A DNA stretch of 64,000 nt, from contig NZ_JAJSDQ010000002.1 of the NCBI RefSeq assembly GCF_021272345.1, forward strand, positions 1 through 64,000. Reading direction: 5' to 3'. Source of the stretch: Ornithinimicrobium sediminis. Lineage in GTDB: Bacteria; Actinomycetota; Actinomycetes; Actinomycetales; Dermatophilaceae. Below, piece after piece: positions 18,567 through 27,664 of the stretch (positions are counted from its first letter, which is position 1; every line of letters starts with the position of its first letter). The notes beneath the pieces were generated by a model, which saw nothing but the letters and a program-made list of their open reading frames with translations, was not told the origin of the DNA and did not search any database. The translations under genes and the position numbers were made by a program.

Positions 18567-19279
18567 GAAGGTCCCTCCGTGGTGAGCGCGGCGATCTCGC
18601 CGGCGACGTTGGTGCGTGCCCGGTCCTCCCAGGCCCGACGGGCGTGCGCGGTGGCGTAGAGGGCGTGACGATCGAGCAGCGTGCGCAGCACGGCGGCCCG
18701 GGCGGTGCGGAAGGTGGCTGTCGGCACGTGTGCGTACTCCGCGCGCACCGACCTCGCGTAGGCCGCGTAGCGCGTGGCGGGGGCACCCAGGATCCACAGG
18801 TCCGCGTCGCTGAAGGCGTCGCGCAGGCGCTCCCGGCCCAGCAGACCACGCACCGCTCCCGGGTCGTGGTCGACGGTCAGCAGGACCAGCGCCTCCACCA
18901 CGTCGACGTCCGCGGGGTCGGCCCCCAGCCGGTGCAGGTGGTCACGGGCGAGAGCCGCCGAGCGGTGCTCGTTGCTGCCCGGCGCGGCCCGGGGGTCGTA
19001 GCGCACGTCGTGGTAGGCGGCGGCGACCCGGGCGACCGGGAGCGCGTCGTCGTCGAGCTCGCCCGCGCAGGCGAGCTCCTCGAGCGCCTCCAGCATCTCG
19101 GTCAGGTGCCGGAGGGTGTGGTATGCACGGTGCGGCTCGGCCCAGGCCGCGTGGATCCGCTGCAGCTCCGCGCGGTGCAGCTCGGGCCCGGCATCGGGCG
19201 CCAGCGCGACGAGAGCGGCCGACACCGAGGCCGGCAGCGTCCCCACGTCCATGGGGTCGAGTCTGCCAGCAGCGGTCAC
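18563..19279 (-). CDS. HD-superfamily metal-dependent phosphohydrolase-like protein (COG4339 type)
   Basis: 238 residues from GTG 19279, which overlaps the upstream stop as GTGA; an internal ATG at 19252 is possible. Metal-binding residues are recognisable in AYHTLRHLTEML, AAAYHDVRYDP, NEHRSAALA and LLTVDHDP, the spacing of predicted HD phosphohydrolases. Its substrate is unknown, though relatives are loosely linked to nucleotides. Confidence 0.8.
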   Translation of the reverse strand: MTAAGRLDPMDVGTLPASVSAALVALAPDAGPELHRAELQRIHAAWAEPHRAYHTLRHLTEMLEALEELACAGELDDDALPVARVAAAYHDVRYDPRAAPGSNEHRSAALARDHLHRLGADPADVDVVEALVLLTVDHDPGAVRGLLGRERLRDAFSDADLWILGAPATRYAAYARSVRAEYAHVPTATFRTARAAVLRTLLDRHALYATAHARRAWEDRARTNVAGEIAALTTEGPS

Positions 19280-19722
19280 CGCTGGGGCTCACCCGCCGGT
19301 GAGTCCGCGGCGTCACTCGTGGGTGCGGTGCGCCCGAGCCAGATCTCCCGCAGCCGGGAGTCGCTCCTGCCCAGGGGGGTCTCGACGATGCGGGTGTCCT
19401 TGAGCACGACGGCGAGCTGGGTGACCAGTGGCCCCGGAGGGTTGCCGCTGATGTCGGCGACGGCCGACCACGGGATCGTGGCGGTGCGGTGGAGACCCGT
19501 GAGCAGCGTCATGCCCTGGTCGTCGGTGATGACCGCCTGCCGGTGCGCGCGGTAGAGGAACGCCAGGGCCACGGCAGCCCACAGGAGGCCGAACGGCCAG
19601 ATCCACCAGCTCGCCCCGTCGACGGCGCTGCTGGCGACCCAGCCGACGGCGAAGACCACCTGGAGACCCCAGGCGACCATGGCGACCCGGGTCGTGCCGG
19701 GGCGCAGGCGTGTGCGCGGCAT
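19276..19722 (-). CDS. PH-domain membrane protein
   Basis: 148 residues. Two transmembrane segments (about 14-34 and 39-57) are followed by a short beta-rich region beginning AVITDDQGMTLL and containing IPWSAVADI, the pattern of bacterial PH domain proteins. The ATG has GAGGAGG upstream. It heads the operon with the HD-type and SIMPL genes. Function unknown. Confidence 0.75.
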   Translation of the reverse strand: MPRTRLRPGTTRVAMVAWGLQVVFAVGWVASSAVDGASWWIWPFGLLWAAVALAFLYRAHRQAVITDDQGMTLLTGLHRTATIPWSAVADISGNPPGPLVTQLAVVLKDTRIVETPLGRSDSRLREIWLGRTAPTSDAADSPAGEPQR

Positions 19723-19818
19723 CCATCCTCCTCGGCGATCGTGCTGGCGCCGAGACTACGTCACCACGCTGGGAGGCCGCGCAGCACCCGGGGGGGTGGC
19801 TGTGCGGCCTCCGTCAGG

Positions 19819-20316
19819 TCAGCCGAACGGCAGGGCGTCCTTGGTGGTGGAGCCGATGTCCGAGGCCAGGTCCTGCACCGAGCCCTTGGCGCTCTTGGCG
19901 GCCGACTTGGCGGCGCCGAGGGCGCTCTGGGTGGCCAGGGTGACCCCGGCGCCCACCAGCCAGACGTCCTTGGCGAACGGGACCCCCTGCTGCGAGGGAC
20001 GGATGCCGTCGTCCCCCGTCATCCACGGCGTCTTGAGGTACATGCCCACCAGGCCTGCGCCGAAGCCCGCCAGGGCCGTGCCGGCCACCGCGGAGGGCAC
20101 CATCGGCGCCAGCAGGGTGGTGCCGAGGGCGATCTCCCCGTAGGCCAGCAGCTCGGTGAAGTCCTTGGGCTTGACGTTCTTGAGGAAGGGGTAGGCACCG
20201 GAGGCCATGCCGTGCAGGCCCTCCGCGGTCTCCTTGTCCGCCCCGAGCTTGCTCAGCCCGGAGTTGAGGATGTAGGCGCCGGTCGCGACGCGGATCGGGA
20301 TGTGGGTGGGGTGCAT
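19819..20316 (-). CDS. DoxX-like membrane protein
   Basis: 165 residues. Hydrophobic stretches lie near 7-20, 62-76, 80-100 and 118-135, and the layout (RVATGAYILNSGLSKLGADKE... LLAYGEIALG) fits the DoxX/DoxD-like superfamily. The last 35 residues are Ala/Lys/Ser-rich and hydrophilic. ATG 20316 has GAGGAG upstream. Function unknown. Confidence 0.7.
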   Translation of the reverse strand: MHPTHIPIRVATGAYILNSGLSKLGADKETAEGLHGMASGAYPFLKNVKPKDFTELLAYGEIALGTTLLAPMVPSAVAGTALAGFGAGLVGMYLKTPWMTGDDGIRPSQQGVPFAKDVWLVGAGVTLATQSALGAAKSAAKSAKGSVQDLASDIGSTTKDALPFG

Positions 20317-20412
20317 TGCATCTCCTCGAGGACGGGACGGTCGTGAGGCCACCTGGCCCTGCACCCCATCCTTGACGAGGTGTCCCGGCGACGCCACCCC
20401 GGGGGGTGGGAC

Positions 20413-21078
20413 TCAGCGCATCTCCGGAGGTAGCGGTGCTGCGTGGACGACGCTCAGCCCGGACACGGCACGTGTCAGGACGATGTGGCGCCGGCGCAGC
20501 CCCGTGCGCCGGTCCGGCTCGGCGGCCACGACCGCCGCGGGGTCGACGACGACCACCTGGTCGAACTCCAGGCCCTTGGCCAGGGTCGCCGGCACGACCT
20601 GTGTCCGTGGAGGTCGGGTGTCGTCGTGCTCCTGGCCCAGCACCACGTGGGCCGTGCCCGCGGCGCTCAGGGCTCCGGCCAGCGTCGGCACCGCGGCGTC
20701 GGTGCTCACCACCCCGACGGTGCCCGGGTGGCGGGCGACCCGGGCGACCTCGGCGACCGCACCCGTGACCGGGTCGTCGACGGACACCACGTCCAGCCGT
20801 CCCCGGTCGTGCCGCACCGACGGTCCCCTCAGGCCGGGGGCGATGTGCGGCAGCAGGCGGGCGGCGTAGTCGACGACCGCTCCCGGCACCCGGAAGCCGC
20901 GCTCGAGCACCTCCACGTGTGCGCCGTCCGCTCCCAGGTGCCCGAGGGACTCCTCCCACGAGGTGGTCGCCCACGGCGTCGTGCCCTGCGCGATGTCGCC
21001 CAGCACTGTCAGCGAGCCGGTCGCGGCCCACCGGCCGACCGCACGCAGCTGCATCGGGGAGAGGTCCTGCGCCTCCGG
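20413..21078 (-). pseudogene. HelD/UvrD-like helicase remnant (C-terminal third only)
   Basis: About 220 codons match the end of HelD-type (HelR) superfamily 1 helicases. The homology starts abruptly at EAQDLSPMQLRAVGRW, inside the Walker B motif, and continues through LGDIAQGTTPW, ERGFRVPGAVVDYAARLLP, ATLAKGLEFDQVVVVDP and VLTRAVSGL to a normal end. The Walker A domain and everything upstream are missing; the frame before residue E reads into unrelated sequence and then antisense of htrA. The remnant cannot hydrolyse ATP. It is therefore a 5'-deleted pseudogene, with an inverted repeat at the junction. Confidence 0.8.
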
Positions 21079-21085
21079 TCGCGTC

Positions 21086-21149
21086 CGGTGCCGCCTTGTC
21101 CGTCGCGTGCCGTCCTGCAGCACAGCGCCCGTCGGACAAGGCAGCACCC
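21086..21149. repeat. 20-bp imperfect inverted repeat at the helicase-remnant junction
   Basis: 21086-21105 and 21130-21149 are complementary at 17 of 20 positions (core GCCTTGTCCG) around a 24-base loop. It lies 30 bases after the htrA stop and 8 bases before the helicase homology begins. It may be the htrA terminator or a scar of the deletion. Confidence 0.6.
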
Positions 21150-21178
21150 GGGGTGGGGCCGAGGGTCGAGGCAGCCGG

Positions 21179-22471
21179 TCAGGGCACGTCGGGCCGGGTG
21201 TCGAGCACGACCTCGAACTCCTGCCGCTCACCGTCCCGGAGCACCCCGACGACGGCCTCCTCGCCGGCCCGGCGCTCGCGCACCTGCGCCACGAGGGCCT
21301 CGGCGCTGGACACGCGGTCACCGTCGATGTCGATGACGAGGTCTCCGGCGGCCAGGCCCACGGAGGCGGCGGGTGAGCCCTCCTCGACCTGCACGACGGC
21401 GGCCCCGGCGAGGACCGCACCGTCGAGGGTGGCCTCGGCGTCGTCCAGGCCCACGCCCAGGAAGGCGTGCTCGGCCGTCCCGGTCTCGATGAGCTGCTCG
21501 ACGATGGAGGACACCGAGCGCATGGGGATGGCGAAGCCGATGCCGATGTTGCCGGCCTGCCCGCCGGTGGGTGCCGAGAGCGACGCGATGGCCGAGTTGA
21601 TGCCGACGAGGCGCCCCGAGGCGTCCACGAGGGCACCGCCGGAGTTGCCGGGGTTGATGGCCGCGCTGGTCTGGATGGCGTTGGTGACGACGGCCGTCGG
21701 CTGACCGCCCTCGGTGGACTGCGTGGTCACCGGGCGGTCCAGGGCGCTGACGATCCCGGTCGTGACCGTGCCCGACAGGCCCAGCGGGTTGCCGATGGCC
21801 ATCACAGGGGAGCCCACGGTGAGCGACTGGTCGTCACCCTCCTCGACGGGCTGCAGGTCATCCGGTGCGTCGGTCACGGTGAGCACCGCGAGGTCGGTCG
21901 CCGGGTCGGAGCCCGACACCTCCGCCTCGTAGGCGCGACCGTCGGCCAGGGTGACCCGCACCTGCTCGGCTCCGGCCACGACGTGGGCGTTGGTGACGAC
22001 GTGCCCCTGGTCGTCCCAGATGACACCGGAGCCCGAGCCGCCGCCGGAGCCGGTCGCGATCTCGATGGCCACGACCGAGGGGGAGACCTGCTCGGCCACG
22101 CCGCCCCAGTCCTCCGCGGAGGTGAACGAGGCAGGGGAGCTGCCGCCCTCCCTCTCGGCGACCTCGCCGGCGCCCGTGACCACCGGGCCCTCGTCGCCCG
22201 GACCACCGGTCAGGGCGTAGGTGCCGCCCGAGGCCAGCACTGCGGAGAGCACACCCACGACGAGGAGGTCGGACCAGCGCCGCGGGGAGCTGCCACCGTG
22301 CGGCGGTGGCTGCGCCGGTGCGGACGACGGCGGGCCTGCCGACGGGGAGCCCTGCGTGGGTGGGGTGCTGCCGACCGGAGGGCCGGCATACGGCTGGGTG
22401 TCGCTGGGCTGGCGGGTGGAGGAGTCGCTCGGAGACTGCGGGGTCCGCTCACCGGTGTAGGGATCAGGCAT
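21179..22471 (-). CDS. HtrA-like (S1C) serine protease with PDZ domain
   Basis: 430 residues. A disordered Pro/Ser-rich cytoplasmic N-terminus (1-65) is followed by one transmembrane helix (about 68-88), a trypsin-like domain and a C-terminal PDZ domain (about 335-425). The catalytic triad is His163 (TNAHVV), Asp193 (ATDLAV) and Ser277 (GNSGGA). The protease faces outward and should degrade or process misfolded exported proteins. The sensor kinase and response regulator encoded upstream on the same strand make an envelope-stress regulon plausible. An htrA/pepD gene beside a two-component pair is a known actinobacterial arrangement (MprAB-PepD in mycobacteria). Confidence 0.93.
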   Translation of the reverse strand: MPDPYTGERTPQSPSDSSTRQPSDTQPYAGPPVGSTPPTQGSPSAGPPSSAPAQPPPHGGSSPRRWSDLLVVGVLSAVLASGGTYALTGGPGDEGPVVTGAGEVAEREGGSSPASFTSAEDWGGVAEQVSPSVVAIEIATGSGGGSGSGVIWDDQGHVVTNAHVVAGAEQVRVTLADGRAYEAEVSGSDPATDLAVLTVTDAPDDLQPVEEGDDQSLTVGSPVMAIGNPLGLSGTVTTGIVSALDRPVTTQSTEGGQPTAVVTNAIQTSAAINPGNSGGALVDASGRLVGINSAIASLSAPTGGQAGNIGIGFAIPMRSVSSIVEQLIETGTAEHAFLGVGLDDAEATLDGAVLAGAAVVQVEEGSPAASVGLAAGDLVIDIDGDRVSSAEALVAQVRERRAGEEAVVGVLRDGERQEFEVVLDTRPDVP

Positions 22472-22535
22472 GGGTCCATCACACACCACCGGTCTCGGCC
22501 GAGTCTGGGCTTCTGCTGTGAGTTGGCTGGAGACC

Positions 22536-24026
22536 TCAGGCCGTCGGTGCGGGCACGGCGCTCCGTGCCTGGTCACGGGTCTTCAGCGGCAGCTCCACGC
22601 GGAAGGTGGCGCCACCGCCGGGGGTGGGCACATGGCGCACTGTGCCACCGTGGCGGGCCACGATGGTCGCGACGATCGCCAGCCCCAGGCCCGTGCCACC
22701 GCGCTCGCGGCTGCGTGAGGGGTCGACCCGGAAGAAGCGCTCGAAGACCCGCTCGGCGAGGGCGGGGTCGATGCCCGCGCCGTGGTCACGCACCTCGACG
22801 ACGCACCGTGCCTGCTGCACACCGAGCGCGACCTCGACGTCGGTGCCGACAGGTGTGTGCGCGACGGCGTTCGCCACGAGGTTGGTCAGCACCTGTCGTA
22901 AGGCACCGTCGTCACCGCAGGTGACCGGCGACCCTGTGCCGCCCTCCAGCGGCACCATCCGCACGTGGTGCTCGGGGTTGCGCACCCTCGAGTCCTGGAC
23001 CACGTCCCCGACGAGGACGGTCAGGTCGACGGGCTCGTCGGCCATCCGTGGTGCGGTGTCCCAGCGTGTGAGCAGCAGCAGGTCCTCGACCAGGCGGGTC
23101 ATCCGGGTGGCCTCGCCCTCGATGCGGCTCATCGCCCCGGCGACGTCGTCCGGGTCACGCACCCCGCCCACCCGGTAGAGCTCGGCATACCCGCGCACCG
23201 TCGCCAGGGGTGTGCGCAGCTCGTGGCTGGCGTCGGCCACGAACTGCTGCATGCGGGCCTCCGAGGCCTCCCGCACCGAGAAGGCCTGCTCGATGTGGGC
23301 GAGCATGGCGTTCAGCGACTCCGACAGGGAGGCGACCTCGTCGTCGGCACCGGGCTGCGGGATGCGGCGGGTCAGGTCGCCGGCCGCGATGGCCGCTGCT
23401 GTGTCCTCGATCCGCCGCAACGGACGGAAGGCCCGGCGCACTGCGACCCACCCGAGCACCGCCACCGCCGCGAGGGTGGCGGCGCCGATGAAGGACGTGA
23501 GCACCCACAGCTGCTTGACAGTGTTGTCGACCGGCGCCAGCGGCAGGGCGATCGCGACGGTGCCCTCACCGGTGGGCACGCGGTCGGCGAGCACGCGCCA
23601 GTCGTGGCCACCGGGGGAGGTGACGGTGAAAGGGCCGTCCCCCAGCCGAGGGTCGTCCCAGTCGACGCGCCGCAGCGCGGGACGGTCGTCACCGGTGGTC
23701 GGGGTGACCAGCGTGTAGGTGGTGGAGCCGGTCGCCCGAGGGGTCAGCAGCACGAAGTAGTTGTTGGGCGGGACCAGTGTGGTCTGCACGATGCCGGTCT
23801 CGGGCAGGTTGCTGTAGGCGACCTGGCCCAGCGGGGCGATGTACTGCCGCAGCTCGGTGTCGATCCGCTCCGTGAGGTAGCCACGCAGCAGCATCGTCGT
23901 GAGCGTGGTGGTCACGAGGTAGGCCGCGAGCACCATCAGCACGACCACCGCCACCAGCCGGGTGGTGAGCGAGAGGGCGTGCAGCCGGCTGTAGGCCGTC
24001 TGCCGCAGGGAGCGGGCCCCGATCAC
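22536..24026 (-). CDS. Sensor histidine kinase
   Basis: 496 residues from GTG 24026; the frame is open for 22 more codons but these would overlap the response regulator. Two transmembrane helices (about 20-45 and 171-198) enclose an extracytoplasmic domain, followed by HAMP (FRPLRRIEDTAAAIAAGDL...) and a dimerisation helix with phospho-acceptor His268 in DASHELRTPL. The N-box (LTNLVANAV), G1 (DHGAGID), F and G2 (GGTGLGLAI) boxes complete the ATPase. It probably phosphorylates the regulator encoded just upstream, in response to an envelope signal. Confidence 0.93.
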   Translation of the reverse strand: MIGARSLRQTAYSRLHALSLTTRLVAVVVLMVLAAYLVTTTLTTMLLRGYLTERIDTELRQYIAPLGQVAYSNLPETGIVQTTLVPPNNYFVLLTPRATGSTTYTLVTPTTGDDRPALRRVDWDDPRLGDGPFTVTSPGGHDWRVLADRVPTGEGTVAIALPLAPVDNTVKQLWVLTSFIGAATLAAVAVLGWVAVRRAFRPLRRIEDTAAAIAAGDLTRRIPQPGADDEVASLSESLNAMLAHIEQAFSVREASEARMQQFVADASHELRTPLATVRGYAELYRVGGVRDPDDVAGAMSRIEGEATRMTRLVEDLLLLTRWDTAPRMADEPVDLTVLVGDVVQDSRVRNPEHHVRMVPLEGGTGSPVTCGDDGALRQVLTNLVANAVAHTPVGTDVEVALGVQQARCVVEVRDHGAGIDPALAERVFERFFRVDPSRSRERGGTGLGLAIVATIVARHGGTVRHVPTPGGGATFRVELPLKTRDQARSAVPAPTA

Positions 24027-24057
24027 GGGCCGTCCCAGGGGCAGGTCGCGGCGGGCA

Positions 24058-24756
24058 TCAGTCGCGCGGTGGGCGCAGGACGTAGCCGACACCGCGCTTG
24101 GTGTGGATGAGCGGCTCGCCCTGGGTGTCGACCTTGCGCCGCAGGTAGGAGATGTAGGACTCGACGATCCCCATCTCGCCGCGGAAGTCGTAGTCCCAGA
24201 CGTGGTCCAGGATCTGTGTCTTCGACAGCACCCGGCCCGGGTTCAGCATGAGGTAGCGCAGCAGCTTGAACTCCGTCGGCGACACGTCGATCACCCGGCC
24301 GCCTCGACGCACCTCGTGGCTGTCCTCGTCGAGCTCGAGGTCGGCCACGCGCAGGGTCGTGTCGGTCTCCGGGAGCAGCTCCTGGGTGCGACGCAGGACG
24401 GCGCGGATGCGGGCGACCACCTCCTCCAGGCTGAACGGCTTGGTGACGTAGTCGTCACCGCCGACCGTCAGCCCCTTGACCTTGTCCTCGAGGGAGTCGC
24501 GTGCGGTGAGGAACAGGATCGGCACGTCACGACCGCGTTCGCGCAGGCGCCGGGTCACGGTGAATCCGTCCATGTCCGGCAGCATGACGTCGAGGACGGC
24601 CAGGTCGGGCTCGTGCTCGTCCGCCAGGCGCAGGGCCGTCTCCCCGTCGGGGGCGGTGTGGACCTCGAAGCCGGCGAACTTGAGGCTCGTCGCCAGCAGC
24701 TCTCGGATGTTGGTCTCGTCCTCGACGACGAGGAGGGTGGCCTCGGGTGTGCTCAT
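24058..24756 (-). CDS. OmpR/PhoB-family response regulator
   Basis: 232 residues. The receiver domain has Glu12-Asp13, phospho-acceptor Asp56 (AVLDVMLP) and Lys106 (TKPF). A winged-helix DNA-binding domain follows, with LSKTQILDHVWDYDF and RGVGYVLR at its end. ATG 24756 is preceded by CACACT with six bases between, so it is probably leaderless. It is co-directional with the kinase gene, 31 bases away, and with the htrA-like gene beyond. Confidence 0.95.
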   Translation of the reverse strand: MSTPEATLLVVEDETNIRELLATSLKFAGFEVHTAPDGETALRLADEHEPDLAVLDVMLPDMDGFTVTRRLRERGRDVPILFLTARDSLEDKVKGLTVGGDDYVTKPFSLEEVVARIRAVLRRTQELLPETDTTLRVADLELDEDSHEVRRGGRVIDVSPTEFKLLRYLMLNPGRVLSKTQILDHVWDYDFRGEMGIVESYISYLRRKVDTQGEPLIHTKRGVGYVLRPPRD

Positions 24757-24849
24757 GCACCCAGTGTGAACGGCGATTCTGTGAGTCTGCTGGGGGTCGC
24801 CTGGGAGCACGCGCCGGTGCCCTCGTGCCGCCTCCCTGGAAGGCGCCGG

Positions 24850-25563
24850 TCAGTGCGGGATGGGGGCGTGGGTGCCCTCGGCGCGCTCGGGGGGCTCGCG
24901 GCGCAGCAGCTCGTCCCAGTCGGAGTCCACCAGGTCGCGCGGACCGTCGGCGACCAGGACGGCGCCGGCGGTCTCCAGCTCCTCGACCCCGAACCCTCCG
25001 GAGCGCAGCGCCACGCACGGCGCACCCATCCGCGCGGCCGAGGCCACGTCGTACGGGGTGTCGCCGACGAGCAGCGCCCGCCCGCCGCCCGCGTCGTGGA
25101 GGGCGGCCTGCAGGATGTCGGGCTGCGGCTTGGACTCGTCGGCGTCCTCGGAGGAGGTCACCGCGGCCAGGACCCCCTCCGGAAGGTCGAGCAGCTCGAT
25201 CACGTGGTCGGTGAACCGCGACTTGCCCGAGGAGGCCAGGGCGATCCGCAGGCCGCGCTCGTGCAGCGCCATGACCATGTCGCGGGCGCCGTCGAGGAGC
25301 ACGATCTCGGGCAGCAGGTGCTCGTACTCGACCTCCCAGCGCTCGCGCACAGCGTCGCCGAGGTCACGCTCGACGTCGTCGCCGGCGACCATGGCGACGA
25401 GCTTGTCGCCGCCCATGCCGATCGCGCGGTGGACGCGCCACAGCGGCGGGGCCAGGTCGTGCCGGGCGAAGGCCCGGGCCCAGGCGAGGGCGTGGTGGTA
25501 GGTCGTGTCGGCCAGGGTGCCGTCGACGTCGAGCAGGACGGTGTCGCGGGCTGCAGATGTCAT
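24850..25563 (-). CDS. HAD-superfamily hydrolase (phosphoglycolate phosphatase-like)
   Basis: 237 residues. Motif I is LLDVDGTLADT with nucleophile Asp12 and acid/base Asp14; motif II is ALASSGK, then SKPQPDI with Lys, and motif IV GDTPYD. A helical cap lies at about 20-85, so this is subclass I. Likely a small-molecule phosphatase; the substrate cannot be read from the sequence. Starts at ATG 25563 in the gap to the XPB gene. Confidence 0.85.
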   Translation of the reverse strand: MTSAARDTVLLDVDGTLADTTYHHALAWARAFARHDLAPPLWRVHRAIGMGGDKLVAMVAGDDVERDLGDAVRERWEVEYEHLLPEIVLLDGARDMVMALHERGLRIALASSGKSRFTDHVIELLDLPEGVLAAVTSSEDADESKPQPDILQAALHDAGGGRALLVGDTPYDVASAARMGAPCVALRSGGFGVEELETAGAVLVADGPRDLVDSDWDELLRREPPERAEGTHAPIPH

Positions 25564-25610
25564 CGGTCCCTGTCTACCGCAGGTGGCCGCGGGGTGTCGA
25601 TGTCGGAGTC

Positions 25611-27272
25611 TCAGGGCAGGGTGGGTGCCCCGTCGAGCTGGTCAAGGTCGTCGGCGTCCACGATGCGGTAGGCGTAGCCCTGCTCGGCGAGGAAGCGCTG
25701 ACGGTGGGCGGCGAACTCCGCGTCGACGGTGTCGCGCGCCACGATCGTGTAGAAGTGCGCGGTCCGGCCGTCGCCCTTGGGGCGCAGCACCCGGCCCAGG
25801 CGCTGGGCCTCCTCCTGCCGGGAGCCGAAGGTGCCCGACACCTGGATCGCCACGGACGCCTCGGGCAGGTCGATCGAGAAGTTGGCGACCTTGCTGACCA
25901 CGAGCAGGTCGATCTCGCCGGTGCGGAAGGCGCCGTAGAGCTTCTGCCGCTCGGTCACGCTGGTCTCCCCGGTGATCATCGGGGCGTCCAGCCGGTTGGC
26001 CAGGGTCTCCAGCTGGTCGAGGTACTGCCCGATCACCAGCACCTGCTGACCCCGGTGCTTGGCCACGAGCTCCTCGACCACGGCGTCCTTGGGCGGGGCG
26101 CACGAGGCGAAGCGGTAGCGCTCGTCGGGCTCGGCCACGGCATACGCCATGCGCAGCGACTCGGGCAGGGTCACCCGCACCTCGACGCAGTCGGCGGGGG
26201 CGATGTAGCCCTGGGCCTCGATGTCCTTCCACGGTGCGTCGTAGCGCTTGGGGCCGATCAGGGAGAAGACGTCGGACTCGCGGCCGTCCTCGCGCACGAG
26301 GGTGGCGGTCAGGCCGAGGCGCCTGCGCGCCTGCAGGTCGGCGGTCATCCGGAAGATGGGCGCCGGCAGCAGGTGCACCTCGTCGTAGACGATGAGCCCC
26401 CAGTCGCGGGCGTCCAGCAGGTCCAGGTGGGGGTAGACGCCCTTGCGCTTCAGCGTCAGCACCTGGTATGTCGCGATGGTGACCGGGCGGATCTCCTTGC
26501 GGGCGCCGGAGTACTCCCCGATCTCGTCGTCGGTCAGCGAGGTGCGCCGGATGAGCTCCTCGCGCCACTGACGTGCCGAGACCGTGTTGGTCACCAGGAT
26601 CAGGGTGGTCGTGCTCGAGCGTGCCATCGCGCCGGCCCCCACCAGCGTCTTGCCGGCGCCACAGGGCAGCACGACGACTCCGGAGCCGCCGTCCCAGAAG
26701 CCGTTGACGGCCTGCTGCTGGTAGGGCCGCAGCTGCCAGTCGGCCTCGTGGAGCGCGATCGGGTGGGCCTCGCCGTCGACATAGCCCGCGAGGTCCTCGG
26801 CCGGCCAGCCCACCTTGAGCAGCTCCTGCTTGAGGTGACCGCGCTCGGAGGGGTGCACCGCCACGGTGTCGTCGTCGATGCGGTCGCCGGTCAGTGGCGT
26901 GATCCTGCGGTGCCGCAGCACCTCCGTGAGCACGGCACGGTCGGTCGTGCGCAGGATGAGGCCGTGCTCCTCGGACTTCTCGAGGGTGAGCCGTCCGTAG
27001 CGGGCCATGGTCTCGGCGACGTCCACCAGAAGCGCGTTGGGCACCGGGTAGCGGCTGTGCGTGACCAGGGCGTCGACCACCTGCTCGGCGTCGTGGCCGG
27101 CGGCACGCGCGTTCCACAGCCCCAGCGGGGTGACCCGGTAGGTGTGCACGTGCTCGGGGGCGCGCTCGAGCTCGGCGAAGGGTGCGATAGCACGCCGCGC
27201 CGGTTCGGCGTCGGGGTGGTCGACCTCGAGAAGGAGGGTCTTGTCGGACTGGACGATCAGTGGGCCGCTCAT
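25611..27272 (-). CDS. XPB-type DNA repair helicase
   Basis: 553 residues. An N-terminal helicase-associated region is followed by helicase motifs: QLRPYQQQAVNGFW (Q-like), PCGAGKTLVG (Walker A), VYDEVHLLP (DEVH Walker B), GLTATLVREDGR (motif III and RED), and QEEAQRLGRVLRPK (motif VI). This is the bacterial relative of eukaryotic XPB/Ssl2, a 3'-5' DNA translocase linked to nucleotide-excision repair, common in actinobacteria. The start MSGPLIVQSD is preceded by no obvious SD. A second, XPB-N-like protein lies at 34.5 kb. Confidence 0.95.
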   Translation of the reverse strand: MSGPLIVQSDKTLLLEVDHPDAEPARRAIAPFAELERAPEHVHTYRVTPLGLWNARAAGHDAEQVVDALVTHSRYPVPNALLVDVAETMARYGRLTLEKSEEHGLILRTTDRAVLTEVLRHRRITPLTGDRIDDDTVAVHPSERGHLKQELLKVGWPAEDLAGYVDGEAHPIALHEADWQLRPYQQQAVNGFWDGGSGVVVLPCGAGKTLVGAGAMARSSTTTLILVTNTVSARQWREELIRRTSLTDDEIGEYSGARKEIRPVTIATYQVLTLKRKGVYPHLDLLDARDWGLIVYDEVHLLPAPIFRMTADLQARRRLGLTATLVREDGRESDVFSLIGPKRYDAPWKDIEAQGYIAPADCVEVRVTLPESLRMAYAVAEPDERYRFASCAPPKDAVVEELVAKHRGQQVLVIGQYLDQLETLANRLDAPMITGETSVTERQKLYGAFRTGEIDLLVVSKVANFSIDLPEASVAIQVSGTFGSRQEEAQRLGRVLRPKGDGRTAHFYTIVARDTVDAEFAAHRQRFLAEQGYAYRIVDADDLDQLDGAPTLP

Positions 27273-27374
27273 CACCGGGTGACAACGCCGGTATGCGGTG
27301 CGCCTGTTCCCGACCGTGAGGACCGGCGTGGTGGCCGGGACGGTCCGGGGGCAGAGGATGCCCGCGGCGTCCAC

Positions 27375-27380
27375 TAGCAT
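27375..27380 (+). promoter_or_regulatory. -10 element TAGCAT of the riboflavin operon
   Basis: TAGCAT lies 13 bases upstream of the FMN riboswitch. The gap from the XPB start (27273) to this point shows no gene. Confidence 0.45.
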
Positions 27381-27393
27381 GGAGGGAGCAACA

Positions 27394-27518
27394 CGCGCTC
27401 CGGGGTCGGTGCAAGTCCGAACCGGCGGTGACAGTCCGCGACCCGGCCGCAGCCAGCGGCTGGTTGACCTGGTGGAACTCCAGGACCGACGGTGAAAGTC
27501 CGGATGGGAGGCAGCGCG
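27394..27518 (+). promoter_or_regulatory. FMN riboswitch (RFN element)
   Basis: The conserved RFN core blocks are present in order: GGTCGGTGCAAGTCCGAACC, CGGTGACAGTCCGCGACCC, then GACCGACGGTGAAAGTCCGG and ATGGGAGGCAGCG. The closing P1 helix pairs CGCGCT (27394-27399) with AGCGCG (27513-27518). FMN binding by this RNA class lowers expression of riboflavin genes, here ribD-ribE-ribB-ribH. Confidence 0.97.
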
Positions 27519-27538
27519 GGGCCTGCGACAGCAGGCCC
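27519..27538 (+). terminator. Expression-platform hairpin next to the riboswitch
   Basis: GGGCCTGC, loop GACA, GCAGGCCC starts immediately after the riboswitch P1 stem. A second hairpin, GGCACGCC-A-GGCGTGCC, lies at 27563-27579. Neither is followed by a T-tract, so Rho-type termination or translation control of ribD remains open. The rest of 27539-27664 holds no gene. Confidence 0.5.
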
Positions 27539-27664
27539 GTGGCCACGGTCGGCCGCGGTGGTGGCACGCCAGGCGTGCCCGCCGGGTCCGTGCGTGACCA
27601 CAGCTCACCGACCATCGGTGTCCACCCCGGAGCTCGACCGACGAGCAGAGATCTGACCAGGGTG

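Noticed and set aside
21086..21149. Insertion-sequence ends at the helicase remnant
   Set aside because: The inverted repeat encloses only 24 bases, no transposase fragment or target duplication is visible, and it could simply be the htrA terminator.
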